Of a DNA stretch of 64,000 nt, positions 1 through 14,300 are shown in pieces. The notes beneath the pieces are model-generated. The model was not told the DNA's origin. It searched no databases and saw only the letters and a list, made by a program, of their open reading frames with translations. The position numbers and the translations under genes are program-made. How positions within the stretch are numbered: the first letter of the stretch is position 1; each line of letters begins with the position of its first letter. The stretch spans positions 8,184,001-8,248,000 of the forward strand of contig NC_003282.8 of the NCBI RefSeq assembly GCF_000002985.6. Reading direction: 5' to 3'. This DNA comes from Caenorhabditis elegans. Its lineage: Eukaryota; Nematoda; Chromadorea; Rhabditida; Rhabditidae.

Positions 1-694
1 TCAACCAAAACGTGAAAATTTGAGGCTTCGATTTTATTTTTCAGTGGAAAATTCGTATTTTTCATCTTCCTCTCAGTTGGTCTTACAAAATTGTAAATTC
101 AGTTACAACTAATAGAATTGGAGGTTTTTTTAAGATAAATTAGTTGTGACAACTTTCAAATCGGTGTTATGAACTCATTTTCACACCATTATCATTAGAC
201 ATTCATCGACACTTCTTCTTTTCCATCTATCCTCTTTCTTCTCTCATCATCATCTTCCTTTTCTATACTCCATTTTCTTATTTCTCCTTCATCGTTTGAA
301 TTTCCGTTTCAGCTTGCTTTTTTAGCCTCACTCTCAGTGAATTGAAAACCGGGAAAGCATCAGAAATTCATCGATTCGTACATGATAAATTCTTGTTCCG
401 CCATTTCTATGCATTCGAAATCTGAAAATCAAAACCAACGATTTTTCAGGACCACTTTTATTACTTTTGTCTAGTGTAACTTTTGAAAATTATCAGTACA
501 ATTATGTAACGATTTTGATTTCCAAGGTTCTAAACTCCTTACATATAGATTTATAGATTTTGTTTTTCTAAATTTGAAATTAATCCTAAAAGAAATCCCT
601 TGCCATTAAGCTCCTTATTTAATTGTATACTTTCTCATTTCCATCGTTCTGTTTCCTTCATCCCGCTCTCTTGAACTCTATCAATTTAATTCAG
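1..694 (+). promoter_or_regulatory. 5' flank of the PCTAIRE kinase gene with a trans-splice-like acceptor
   Basis: No convincing coding exon is visible here. The stretch is AT-rich with pyrimidine-rich tracts around 205-300. It ends in a good 3' splice acceptor (TTTAATTCAG, last base 694), 15 bases before the kinase start codon at 710. That layout fits SL1 trans-splicing, or an upstream non-coding exon that I could not place. The reading frame is open back to about 623, but the acceptor lies inside that extension, so it is unlikely to be translated. Confidence 0.5.
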
Positions 695-709
695 TTGTCC
701 GCCAAGTGC

Positions 710-3700
710 ATGACCGCGTACTCTCCGGCGGATTCGAACGCCGAGGCGCGTCTTCTGTCAGGAGGTTCGGACCCGATCTCGGATACTGAAAACCTATTAG
801 ATCTTGCATATGAAGTTGGAACGTCATCATCTGATAATACTCGATACGATAGAGAAAGTGAAAATGATGAAGAGGAAATTGGTGTTGGATGGGAAGATAC
901 AACATCTTCGAGTTTAAATAAAAGAATGTGCAAATCAGCGACATTTCATGATTTTTGTGATGATTCTGAATATTCGAGACGTCCGGTCACGACTTTACAC
1001 GAAGAAGATTTTGATGAAGAAGAAGAGGACGAATTTGAAGATGCAAGTGATCGAAGAAATCTAGACGAGGATGATGTAGAATATGAGGATGAAGATGATG
1101 AAGATGATATTGTTGTAGAAGAAGAAGAAATAACACCTGAAGATATTGAACATTCTCCAACAGGAGTTACAACTCAAACAACTCCTCCATCTAATAATAC
1201 AAGTAAATCAAAAAAGAAAAAGAAACGAAAATCAGATGAAGAAGATGGGCTTCGAAAAATGAAGAAAAGCAGTACATTTGCTTCTTTTCTAAACATGTTC
1301 GTGTCCAGAAGACGTTCCGGAAGGGATTCTGGTGAGAGACTCATGTCTCGTAGCACGTGCATGTTAAGGCCAAGCATTTCATTGTGTAAGTTTCCAATGA
1401 ATGAAATTTGTCTTGACATTCTTTTGAAGGATTTAAGTAGAACACAAAAATTTCTCAATTTTTGTAGTTTTGTAATTCAAAACCACTTCTTATAAGAGTC
1501 ATCTATGACGTAACTGGAGCTAGTAATCTGAAAAGGAATGGTTATTAAAAAAAGGATGTACTTTGTATATGTGACTAGTTTATAGACTGAGTAAAATTGA
1601 AGCCAATAACTTGACAATTTACAGCGGTTGTCCAAGAATCGATGATTTTGGGATCAGATGGAGAGAGTGTTGAAGTTTCTCCGTGTACTTCTGATCAAAC
1701 GCCAACAGGTGTTCCTCCTAGGTAATTGATATTTTATTATAATATTATGTTAATTTTCATATTTCAGATACATTGTGAACGTGAAAATGCGACAGAAGAC
1801 AGCTAGAAAGTGGAGTGAGGTATGGTTTTACTTAGTTGAAAAGTAATTGTTCAATAATTGAATAAAATGATTTTTACTAAAAAAAGTTTTGACCGGAGTA
1901 ACACAATTTTTTTTGAAATATGAAATCCAAGAAAAAAATTTAAATTCTTTAAATATTAAAAAAAAAACGTTCGTATTCTCGATTCTAAATTCACATGCCT
2001 GAAAATAATTTTTTTAAATTGTGTTTTTTTGTCCGAACCTATATTTTTTAAACCCATATTTGAAAACAGAACATCCTTATTTTAGAATTAATTCAAACAG
2101 CGAAAACTGCCAAAATTAAAAAATCTAGTTTTTCCTTTGTGGCATTTCTGAATTTCAGACTTTTTAAAAAAGTATTTTGAGGCAAAATATTATTATTTTT
2201 CCTTTAAATCTGAAACATTTTGAAAATTAAAAAAATATATCGGTGGCCGATTTTCGCAAATTGCTCAATTTCGAAAAAAATTGGTTTTTTTTTCTGTAAG
2301 TACTATTCTATGTTTAAATTGAAATTGTGTTATTTGTGATTTTTGAGATGTTTCTCGAATGTCATGAGATATTCAACTCTGTCTATTTTAGGTTATTACC
2401 ACGAGATGAGCCGGAAATTGAACCGGAAATCTATCGAAAAAAAAAGAATATGCATCACACTGAAATTCATATAATATTTCTAACAAAAGACTTGTTTTTA
2501 TTTTGCGTATATTTTTTTTTCAGGAGGAAATCCAAAAGCGACTGTCACTTCCTGCAGATTTGCGTCTTCCGGTTGCAGTTGTCGACAAGCTTAACAGAAC
2601 ACCAACATTGGATCAACCACTGACACGAAAGAATCGAAGAGCATCACTCAGTGAAATTGGCTTTGGAAAATTAGAGACTTATGAGAAATTGGATAAACTC
2701 GGTGAAGGGACGTATGCTACCGTATTCCGAGGAAGATCCATTTTGACGAACAAGTTTGTGGCACTAAAAGTGAGTATTCAGAGACAAAAAAAAGATTAAA
2801 TTTCAAGATGAGAATAGGAAATTAATTTCCACTATGACATCAAGCTTCCGCTTTCGGTTTTATTACTTGTATACCAATTTTTATGTCCAACACAAATAAT
2901 TTTCCAGAAATAGGAATTTTAGCTTCTTTTTCAAAAGAAAAAAGTGTTAAAAAACGTAATTTAATGTTTTCGTTCTTATAAATAAAATAAAAAACAAAAA
3001 ATAAAGTCAGTTTCATTATATTTCTCAAAATTTTAAAAATTATCATTTACAAAACACATTTTTCAGGAAATACGTTTGGAACAAGAGGAGGGAGCACCAT
3101 GCACAGCGATTCGCGAAGTTTCGTTATTAAGGAATCTTCGACACGCGAATGTTGTTACTTTACATGATATCATTCATACGGATCGGTTATTAACATTGGT
3201 ATGTTATTTATTTTTAGAATAAAGAAAATGAAAGAATCTGAAAAAGATTCCCGATTATTTATTTTCGATTCATAAATTTAATTTTGAAGGTATTCGAGTA
3301 CGTGGATCGTGATCTGAAGCAATATATGGATTCATGTAACAATGCAATGCAAATGAATAATATTCGACTCTTCCTTTACCAACTTCTTCGAGGACTCGCC
3401 TACTGTCATCAACGAAGAGTTCTTCATAGAGATTTGAAACCTCAAAACTTGTTGATTACTGCAAAAGGAGAGCTTAAACTTGCGGATTTCGGACTGGCAC
3501 GTGCCAAGTCCGTACCGACAAAGACGTATTCAAATGAGGTTGTCACATTATGGTATAGGCCACCAGATGTTCTTCTTGGTTCCACTGATTATTCGACACA
3601 TATTGATATGTGGGGTGTTGGGTGTATATTGTTTGAGATGATTGCTGGAAGAGCTCTTTTCCCAGGTGGTACACCAACAGAGCAACTTGGACTCATTTTT

Positions 3701-4435
3701 AGGTGAGTATTAATTTTTTGCATCCAGTTTCATCTTTTTCGTTTAAAATCTTCAAATTTTTAGTTTCTGAAGATGTTTAAAAACTTCAAACTATTACGTA
3801 GATGTCTAAAATTGAAATTTTTGTCATATCTTACCCGCGTGGGTCTCACACAATGACAACGGGTTACGGTAACTCATGTCGATATGGGCCTATATTGCAC
3901 TATAATTTCCGAATTAAATGAAAAATTGCTGCCAAGATTTTTTACATTAAAATGTCGAACATTTTAAAAACAAACTCAAAATAAATAAATCTTCAGAACA
4001 CTTGGATCTCCTCGACCGGATCGACATCCGACAATATGCGAAAAGCCAACATTCTATCCATACGCTAACAGACATTACAATCCAGATCCACTTTGCCGTC
4101 AAATTCCACGGATTGATGCTCACGGATTCGAATTGCTCATGAAATTCTTACAGTACGAAGGAAAAGATCGAGTGTCGGCTGCTGAAGCTGTGAAGCATCC
4201 GTTCTTGAGGACGATCGCTGTGAAGGTAAATATCAGTTCTAGATCGGAAGTTTATTGAAAATTCAACAAATTTCAGTGTTGCCACCTGCGAGATGAGCAA
4301 TCTGTCCTAGAAGCTGATGGTATTCACATTGAAAGGGAACTTCTGGCATCAGATCATCATCACAGCTCTCGTCGTCATCATCGTGGAACTCTTGTAAAAG
4401 ATAAATATCGAATGCATTCGAGTCATCACACTTAG
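710..4435 (+). CDS. pct-1: PCTAIRE-family cyclin-dependent kinase (CDK16/17/18 homologue)
   Basis: Eight exons join in frame: 710-1385, 1625-1721, 1768-1819, 2524-2769, 3067-3198, 3290-3702, 3997-4225 and 4277-4435 (667 aa). The kinase domain starts near residue 328. It has a glycine loop ([10 protein letters not shown]), the VALK lysine, the diagnostic PCTAIRE helix near 368-374, HRDLKPQN with catalytic Asp near 449, DFG near 467 and a CDK-type activation loop ending in TLWYRPPD. The first 225 residues are unusual: a long Glu/Asp tract (about 100-145) followed by a Lys-rich run. The exon at 3290 uses a weak acceptor, TTTGAAG. PCTAIRE kinases are cytoplasmic, cyclin-Y-linked kinases of post-mitotic neurons. 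The worm gene is known for keeping presynaptic cargo in axons. The symbol follows from the motif and neighbours. The start is set by the acceptor at 694. Confidence 0.95.
3820..3905. repeat. Dispersed repeat copy in a pct-1 intron
   Basis: It contains ATCTTACCCGCGTGGGTCTC and ACGGGTTACGGTAACTC, the reverse complement (diverged) of the copy at about 43495-43610. It lies in the intron between kinase exons 6 and 7. Confidence 0.6.
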
Positions 4436-5345
4436 AAATAATTTTCTCAACAAAAAAAAACATATTTAGAATTAAATTTGTTTCTTTTTTCCCCATTTCA
4501 TCTCAGATTGTGTTGCACTTTTACGGGTTCTTGTCAACCAATTCCGATTCGTTTCCTCCCAACCAAAATGTCCTTCCAATGCGGTCACTTATAGATCAAG
4601 ATGTTTATGAAACATGTTTCCTAATAATTTATTGTGTAATATTTTCTCTTCATATCCCGAGACTCCATCATTCTTCTTAGAATTTTTCCCGTTGTTTCCC
4701 GTAACCAGTAATAGCGATTTTCAAATTTACATTTTCTGTTCATAAATCACACAAAAATCTACAAAAAATCATCTCATAATCTCAATTTGTTCCCAAAAAG
4801 CACACAGAACCATTTTTTTTGCTATTTATTTTAGCCGTTATTCTTATTGTACACCTGTGAATAAACAAGCTCTACCCGGAAAGCTTCTACTTCTCATCGA
4901 ATTGGAAACAAAAATTATTTATGTGGATACCCAGAAAAATGATAATATGCAAAAAAATTATGAGCGTTTCTGCTGTAAGTCTAAAAAGGGACAATGGTTT
5001 TGGATGAGAGGGGAGCATCACAGAAAAATCTACGGGAGAAAAACAAGAAGACTGGTTGAGTTTTAAAAGTTTGTTGGTATTTCGGGTGTGTGGAAGGGGG
5101 CTTACGAAGAGAAATTCACACGGAATAGGCACTGATTTGGAGAAAAAAAAAAACTAAATGCACAAGTTTTACAAATTCGTCACTTTCAAAATGTATGATA
5201 ATTTATCTTGGAAATTGACGATTCTGTAATTTTTCAAATCAAGAATTGTACTTGAGGGACTAAAATTACCCTGTTTCACACGGGATTTGCACAGAAAAAG
5301 GAAACGAAAAATGGAAGGAAAACAAGTTTAATGAGATAATTTAGT
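4436..5345. other. Convergent 3' intergenic region
   Basis: This stretch separates the 3' ends of the + strand kinase and the - strand WASP gene. It holds the kinase 3' UTR and its AATAAA near 4860. On the minus strand, ATTAAA (plus-strand TTTAAT near 5328-5333) lies just past the WASP stop. Open frames here are short and low-complexity, and I see no gene. Confidence 0.6.
4860..4865 (+). terminator. Polyadenylation signal for the PCTAIRE kinase gene
   Basis: AATAAA lies about 425 bases after the kinase stop codon. It is the first canonical signal I found downstream, giving a 3' UTR of roughly 0.44 kb. Confidence 0.5.
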
Positions 5346-8300
5346 CTAATCTGACCATTCATTTTTGTCATCTTCATCGTCATCATCATCACTAGTATCA
5401 TCTATTCCCATATTCATTCGACGTTCCTCAAGAGCCTTTGCTAGTGCTCCAGCCAATCCTCCCATTCCAGCGGCTCCAGAAGTCGTACTCTTTCGACGTT
5501 CTTGCTCAGCAGCTGCATCCACCTAAAGTTTAAAAAAATTGGAATCAATAGTAATTTTCGGTTAAAAATTGTCTTACATGTTTTAATTGTGCTCCTTGTC
5601 GAATTTGGGCCATCACATCTCCACGAGCATCACCACCAGCCGATTTTGGTGAATCTGCAGTTTGTTGAACGGATCGAAGTTGTTTTCCAGCTTGGATTTC
5701 CTGAATACAAAATTCAATAGTGAACATTTTTAAAAGTATACTAACCGCTAGCAAATTCGATCTTCCATCCTGAGCAGGTGGTAGTTTTGCGAGCACCGAT
5801 GCAGGTCCTCCGGCTCCTGAAGGTGGTGGTGGAGGTGGAGGGGGTGGAGCTCCTGCTCCTACTGCTGGCAATCCCATCGGTGGTGGAGGAGGTGGTGGTG
5901 GAGGAGCTGCGGATGATATCGGAGCCATTCCAAATGATTGTGGTGGTGGAGGGGGTGGAGGTGGTGGAACCGCATGTGGTCGATTCTCTGGGGTTCCATA
6001 GTTGGGCGCCTGAATATAAATTAATTTTTTTCAGAAAATCACTCTCCGGTTACTTACTTGAGGTAAAGGTCTTGATGGTGCAATTCCACGGGTACCAGAT
6101 GACGGTGGTGGAGGAGGTGGACGAGCTGGAGCCAATCCATGAGATTCGACACGTGTTGGAGGTGGAGGAGCGGCAGGTGTGGAATATGATGAAGCACCGC
6201 TTCCAATCGGAGCAGATGATGGGAATGATGGTTTGTATTGACGCACTGGTGTTCTGAAAATTTTTTTTTCATTTAAAAATAAAACTTTTTTGTTATCGTA
6301 TTTCTAATATGGCTGAAATACGCCCTCACCAAATGCAACACTAATTTCATTTCTAATATTTCTAGTATTTATATTAAATATTTCATAATATTTCTGGTTC
6401 TCAGCTACAAAAAACAGTAGTCGTAAAATATATTCAAGGGTTAACTGTAACAGAAACATATTACTTTTAACTTTTTTTGTAAGTTTGCGGAAAAAAAACT
6501 ACATCGAAAGCATTTCGGGGGAGAATAATTGGGATTGCGTTGCCATTACTCTTTTTCATGGTCCGACATCTACCGGGTTTCGACTCACACAGCGCATATG
6601 CATGTATCTTCACAGGGGCGAAACCCAGTAGATGTCGGACCATAATTAAATTTATTTTTTCTGGTTTGGAGTTATTTTTTTCCGAAATGAAAACAAAAAA
6701 ACTAACTGATTCCATGACTGATTCATCTGTGGATGTTGCTGAATTGGTGGTGGAAGAGGTGATGAGATTTGTGATGGATCCAAACTTCCAACAGATACAT
6801 ATTTATCATAGTTCTTGGCAATGAATTTTTTCACGAATTTCTTATCATCCTCATTCAGATTATTGCTTTCCAATCCAGCAGCCTTTAGAATATTTTTAGT
6901 AGCTTCATCCATATCATCGTCGTAAACTGTATTCGAGAATCCACTATCCTGATTCCATCCAACATGAGCTTTATGTCTGAAATATTTAGTTTAATTTAAA
7001 CCATTAAAACGGAATAAATCTCACTGAAAGTTTGTTGGATTAGAAATATCCTCTTTCTTAATTTTCGATTTTTTATCCTTCTTTTTGTTTTTATCTTTCC
7101 GGAACCATGATCCACTACTGCTAGCATTTCCATCTGTAAATATTGAAAATATTTAATTAAAATTAATGTTATTTTTTGAAGAGATTTCTCACCAAATTTA
7201 TGTAACAATCTTTTCAATTTATTAATCATTAAAATATGAGCAAATTTTGCAAAGTATGCATAAGAAATGAGATATAAAATGTGATTTTTTTTAAGTTTAC
7301 GTAATTTTATTCAGAAATTCAATTACTGACTACGAGAACATCATTTTTCAATTTCCAAAAAAATATTCACCTGTATGTGTATGTGATTGTGGTGCAGCAG
7401 CCATAGTTCCCATTTGTGTTATCCCTTGACCTCCGCCAATTGCCATTGGAGGTCCTCGAATTGTTCCTCCATAAGCCTGTGTGATTTCGAATTGTCGTGT
7501 TGGAGTGGATCCGATTCCTGAAATAATAAATTATTAAATATAGAAGTTCTCACTGTCAAGTGCTCTGTTCTTTTTCATTTCAATTCGATCACCCAATCAG
7601 TTAAAAATCATCTTTCTCTATTCTCCAGCATTTCTGCTCAACAATGATGTTCATGTGCTCTGAGCGCTTGAAGCCGATCAAGTACTCGGTCGGCGGTGCT
7701 CATAACATGACATGAACACAAATAATCGGTCCGAATTTCTCGCCATCCTGGGTTGGATGTTTGCTTTCCAAATTTGTGTGAAAAACTCTTATAGAACCAG
7801 ATTCTGTCTATCAAATTGATCAACTCAAAGAAAAAACGATAATATGGAAAGATAGTGATCAAGTAAACAAAAATATTATGATAAAGTGCAAATACACATC
7901 ATGAGTTCAACTTGTTGACACTTCCTATACTTTTAGAAGTTTCGAAAAACTAAATTCGTTTTTAAATTTTCAAGCTTCACAAGCTGTGTAATTTTTGGGA
8001 GATTTTAAAAGGTTTTAGAAACTATTGTAGAAGAGTAAAAATGATGAGGTGAAGATTCAGACATCAGAATATTTAAAGTCTGTAAAACAAACCATTAAGC
8101 GAAATTGATGTCGAACTAGAACTTTTCTTCACTAATCGATGCCTTGCAGGTGGATGAGATGGAATTGGTGGTGGAGTATCTGCTTCTACAGATGATGGTG
8201 TTGCACTGCTACTCTCTGTACTACTATCACTTCCTCCAGAACAGTAGATAGGTTCTTCTTTCTTTGTGACCATAACAGATACTTGACCATTTGATCGATG

Positions 8301-11300
8301 AACTAATACGGAATCAGAATGAGGTGCAGGATCAGGATTCATCGATACTGATTCATAATCGTCGTCTTCGTCACCGAAGTCATCCGTATTGAATACGTGT
8401 CGAGAACTCACATAGTCACCACGAGATACTGGTTCTTCTGGGATATGAAATCGTACCTTATTTCGAGAAAGTGGGGGTGAATAGTCTGGATCAGGACTCG
8501 GAGCTCTATGTCGACGAGGTTCTTGATGATGATGTGATGATCGATGACGAGGTCGGAATGCTAGCTGCTGTTGTTGCTGCTGATGATGTTGCTGTTGTAG
8601 TTGCTTTTGTTGATTGTGATAGTAATAGAATGCATCAGCAGATATTGGAACATAACATCTTGCATAGTTCTGACGCCTTGCATATGTACCTGTGGATCCT
8701 CCATACCTTGTTGAATATACTGGATCTTGGTATTCTGCAGATGAGCTTGTTGAGCTTGACGTGGAATCAGGACCTCCATAAGTCGAATAATCATTTACAT
8801 TGTCATATTGTTCCATTTCATAATATCCTCCATTTGGTAGAGTATGACTCCGATGGGTAGTACGAGGTGAGGATCCCATAGAATCAGGGAAGCTAGAGCA
8901 TCCTCCACGTGCAAAACGTTGCATATGGTTATGGTGAAGATGACCGCCAGTACCGGAAGAGGAAGTGGAGGATGGAAAGGACGAATAAATTTGAGCCGCC
9001 GACGAAACGGTTGACGGTTTATTGGACGACGGATTGGTTGTCGCAGACGGTGGCGGAGGGTGGGAAGGAGGAGGAAACGATTGAGCGACCGGCAGGTTGT
9101 GGTACTGATAGCGGAGGCGGCCGGCCGGATCCTCGCTTACCACCATCCACATGTTATTATTCTTCGAATGGCTACTACTTCTGATACTTCTGAAAGAAGG
9201 CGAAAAAGATCGTCGCAAATTATGGAGATGAAAGCGAGAGAAAAAAGAGTATATGGGAAATGTCGAAAGGTGACGTTTATGGAATCGAAAGCTGTGAGAA
9301 TCGGAATTTTCAGGTCATAAAATGAAGGAATGGAACAAATTCACTTGAGATATCCGAGTGATGTGTGAAACAATTGAAAGGAGAGATGTATATAAGGGTT
9401 CCAAATTATACCTCTAGTTGACTTCGAAAATGGGCATTCCAAAAAATGTTGCATATTTACGCAAGCATAATTTGTAACATCCTATTCTTCAAAAAATCTT
9501 GCTGAAGTCTGATGAAAAGTGAATTTGGAAAAAAAAACGTTTGCATTTCTAAATCTTTTAAATTGCCATGACTTTCTGATTGGCGTACAAGCACTTAGTG
9601 ATTCGAACGGATATTCAGAGAATCATAGAAACAGAACGAAATGAAAACCGTCATAATACACATCATTATTGTATACCGTTTCGCCTCTTCACACCGTTCG
9701 GCTTCTCTCCCTCTAATTTTCTCTCTCGCCCAATCGTTTCGATTCGGAATCAAATTACACAACACACTACCACAGTTTGGCGGCAGTGAGATGTGCATAT
9801 TGACAGAGGAAACAGATGTAAATATTAATTGAATTCCTAACAACTATCTATTTCTATTCAAAAAATGATATTTTTTACATATTCCAAAAATTTTCCATGT
9901 AAGAAATGAATAGTAAAAGTGACCGAAATGATGGGGCGAAAACTGTGGGGAGGTGAACTGAAGCACTTCTCTTCTCACGAGAGTTAGGCGGAGTCAACAC
10001 CGATGAGTATGTGTATGTGTGTATGTGCTGCCCTGAACCTCTAACGGAGAGAGTCTCAATATAGTTAAACATTAAAAAACTGAGAAATAATAAGATAATG
10101 TTTCTATTAGTTTGTGACTTAGGTGTCAATGTGTGGCTACCAGAAATACTTTGTAAGAAGTATCGTAATTTTTTTCTTGAGTTTACAGTACTTTTATAGT
10201 AAACGAGACACCGTTCTTAAGGGTGATCCTTCAAATTTAAAACAGCGGTAAGACTGAAAAAACTAAGATTTTACTTTTTTGTTTGAAAGCGTGTACTTCA
10301 ACACAAAAATTATTCAATCATCGTTTGACTACTGTCACACCCGCTAACAACAACACGTAGGAACAGCTACACCTCTAGACGTCAATAATGACATTCGGAA
10401 AACGGAAGGAACAGCCAGTTTCACTTATTATTAAATAATTTCTACACTTTTTTCACATCTGCTTGTGTTCTGTTAACAGATTTTAAAGATATACTATGTT
10501 TCAAAAATAACCTGCGCCAAATACAAAACTATATACGAAAACCTAATTATAACTTCCTCTCAAGTGTCGACTTCTCAAAAATTAATGCATGAACATAATA
10601 CAACCGCATAGGATTGCTGCAGAAGAAGAGATGGAGACTTGAAGCACTATTGTAAAAAAGAGAAGAAAATAAAAAGTATGAAAACCTTATAATTGAACCA
10701 GTGCTCGTTCTTTGTTCAGATTGAACATTGTAGAGCACAAGGCACGGGTAAGATCACGTAGATCTCCATTGAATCCTGTACTCGTCTTGTCCTACTCCTT
10801 GCTCTTTCAAGTGGCCCGCTTTTCACATGCGTCGATTGAAAGTGGCTCATGCTTTAGAGGAACACAAAACTGAGATTCATGATAGGTCAGAACAAATTTC
10901 TATTTTTTCAAATAGAATTTTATAGATTGTAAGCAATATAACTTCGAATCAAGTGACACATAATGACATATCGTATTGTAAGTTAGGAATACAGTAGACT
11001 ACAGTAAGACCATTCCGAGATATCAGGTACGTTTTAATAAGTTTCAATTTCAACTTTTTTTTCCGATTATCTATTATAGTAAATGACAATTTGTATTAAT
11101 TTCAATGGATTGGTCATTTCAAAAAATTACCGCTCCAGAATAATAGAATAGAATAATACGATCGAGATCAAAAATAAGACCAACAAACGTCGAACAATTT
11201 TCGAAGAAACCAAAAGTTGAAAAATTGGAAAAGTTGAATAAAAGTCGATAAATATGCCAATAGACTGTGATATGTAATCTTCTTTTCCACTCTCTCAATC

Positions 11301-14300
11301 TTTTGCCCTCAAAGCCATTCGTCCAAGAAAACAAACAAAAAGTCTTTTGAGCAGCTTGTCTTTTCGCTTTCACCTGTGTCCCGCCTTTCGTCTGCCAACC
11401 TTTTTTACACGAAACTCATCAGGTCGGATTAAGAGGGCGGCTTACCCGATGTTGGTGTTGAAAAGTGGTGGAAGCAAGATTCTCGGACGAAGGGACAGTA
11501 AATGAGGGAGAGAGAGGTCAAAGAGACAAGGTCAAACTAGGTATTCAACAACTTTTAGGACAACAACATAAGACGAACATTTAAATGAGGACGCTTTTTG
11601 AGTGACTGTGTGTTCAGAGGATGAACACCCTGAATTATGGTTCGAAACTCAAACTTTTTCTCCCGAATATGGTGTACACAGGGGGTAGGCGATAAGAATG
11701 TCTCGAGTTGTCAAGGTTGAAACTTTTGGCGCTTACTGTTCAAAAAGTTCAAAACACAAAAGTACAATTTAGAACGAAAAAAAGCCTCCAGAGCATAAAA
11801 TTTTTTTAAAAATATATGTTTCCATCAAGATGAGCAAAATTTGATGAAACTCAGAAATTGTTTGTAAATTTCTAAACTTTTATTTTTTCGATTTTTGGAA
11901 AAACCGAAATATTTTGACGAAACCATTGATCCGAATATATTCTCTGAACAATATGAGAATTAACATAATTATTGCTCAAATTTATGAAAACCCTAAAATC
12001 AAAAGTGCAAAAGTGCTAAATTCAACAAAAAATGAAACAATGCGTATGTTCAAATGTTGTAAACACAGTATTTTCTTGGATGGGCGTGGTAACTGAATCC
12101 TGAGTACATAATAGCTAGCCCAATTAGTTTTGCCGTTTTCGTCGTCACTGCAGCAGCAATTCGCCGCCAGAAAAAAAAGACAGGAAACGATTGAAACGAA
12201 TTGACCAGTCCTTTTCCTCCTCCTGACGCGTGAAGAAGATGATGAATTTATCGGAGCAACACCGAAATCGGATCGGACAGGTAGGAAAGAGAAAAAGAAA
12301 AAAATAACTGAAGATCGGATTTCTTCTCTTCCGTACAAGACTCGGAATGCTTTCTTTTCATCTTCGAAAACCAATATATTTGTGTATGGCCTATCAAGCA
12401 ATGCTTCTACTGATGGCTTGACACCAAGAAAAACTAAAACGACAATAGGACGAAGATGGGAAAGTAATACAACTTTTACGGCTTAAATCTGATTCAGGAA
12501 GAACAAGAGAAGAAAAGTTAAAAAAAAGAGAAAAGTATACAGTTTGTAGGCGAGAAGTGGAAAAAGATGCTTATGCTCAAGAAATGTAGTAATCGGAACG
12601 GCAAACAGGAGAACGGATGGAAAGTTACTAAACAACTTTTTCTGTGAATTTTTCGAAGTATTCGAAACGTAATATCACATTTTAGTTAAGACCTAGGACT
12701 GACAGTTTAGTGCTATCTAAAACAAGAAAATATTGAGGATATGCGAGAAAAGAATATTTCTGATTTTATGGATAAGATGGATAAAACTCAAAAACTACTG
12801 ATTCTGGAAGACTTATGAGCTTAAATTTGTATCTCTTACGTTATTAGGATTTTGTATTATTTTGGTCTAATTTTATAAAAAATCTTTTTAGAAACTAAAT
12901 ATTTCACTAAAACTTCAAAAACTTTAAATTAAAAATAATTTGTATTGCTGTTGTAGCGATCAAAATTTGATAATATTTCGGGAGATATACAAGAAAAATT
13001 ATGGAAACGGGAAGAGAGAAGCGAACAAAAAGCTGAAGATTCCATATATTTATTGTTCGACTTTTCTTCCATCTTCTCCTCTTTCTCCTCCTACTTGCGG
13101 AGTCAGAAATTGGCGGTGAGCCAACAAAAGTGATACAAACTATGCGTGTGCATGTGTATGTAAGAAAAGAGAGTAAACTGTAGATTTGGCATCTTTCCGC
13201 GCGGAAAAAAAACTGACGAGAAGAGCATTAACCACGTAACTTTTTTGAGAGGAAAAGAGCAAAGAGGGTGCGGTTCGACGAGACTTTGAGCAAGTAGTTA
13301 ACATTCAACCTCTATGACTCGTTTTCAATGAATGAAAATGACATTTTGTTCTCTAATTGTTGAATCGAATTGATTTGAAACAAGAAAGAGCATATTACTT
13401 TTTGAAACAATGAGTAAAAAAACTAACCTGAAGAGACAACTATCGGCATTCCTGGGTGGGCGGGGCGTGTTGTACTCGTAGATTTCCGTTCCTGCGCGTG
13501 ACGACGCTCAAGATGTTCCTGAAATTAAATAGTTATTTAAAACTATATATTGAGAAATAATTAATTCTTGAAAAAATACTGTAAATTTTGAATTTTTTAG
13601 AATCAGCAATTAACAAAAAATATTTATGTGAGATTTTTTTTCATGTGATGCCAAAAAAAAAAATGCAAAAATGTATATTTCACATTTCTCTCAATTCATC
13701 GGTGCTCAAAAATTGAAAAAGATGCACAATTTTTTTTGACATCACTTTAATTACTCCATAAATATACGTGAAATAAAAATTACAGTAAATTCTTTTCCTC
13801 TGAATTTTTCTTTTTTAGGTTCAATTTTTGTTTTACTTGAATTTGATTTTTCATTTAACATTTATTTAACAAACTAAGATTTTCTTCGCTTTTTATTCCT
13901 GCTTCTGGCGAAAAATCCATTTTTCGGTTTTACCGGGAAAATATTACCGATTTTTTATTTTCGCAAACTTAAAAAAACCTTACACATTTTAAAACTTCAC
14001 ACTTTTTTCTGCGAAAATCGTTTTTTTTTGTTTTTCGCGCGCTAGAACTCCAAAACAGGTTCCACCGTTTTTTTAAGTTTTTTCTGCTGAATTTTTAGTT
14101 CGCCGAATTTTCCCGTACTTTCTTTTATATACTCCTACTAATATGAGTTAAAAGAAAGCTTTTAGATTAAAAAAATCAACTGAAGAGTTATTTAAAATGA
14201 AATTTTTTTTATTACTATTCGTTCAGTTATGCTTAAAAATTTTTGAAAAAATAATTTTTTAAACAGAAAATGATACCTTAAATTCAGCGGCCTCGTATTC

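Noticed and set aside
2380..2470. Possible extra kinase exon or start in pct-1 intron 3
   Set aside because: It has an acceptor-like TTTTAG and a short open stretch but no usable donor in phase before the real exon at 2524.
11982..12401. 139-aa minus-strand open frame in the wsp-1 intron
   Set aside because: No splice context and no domain; the composition follows the local AT-rich DNA with a short GC patch.
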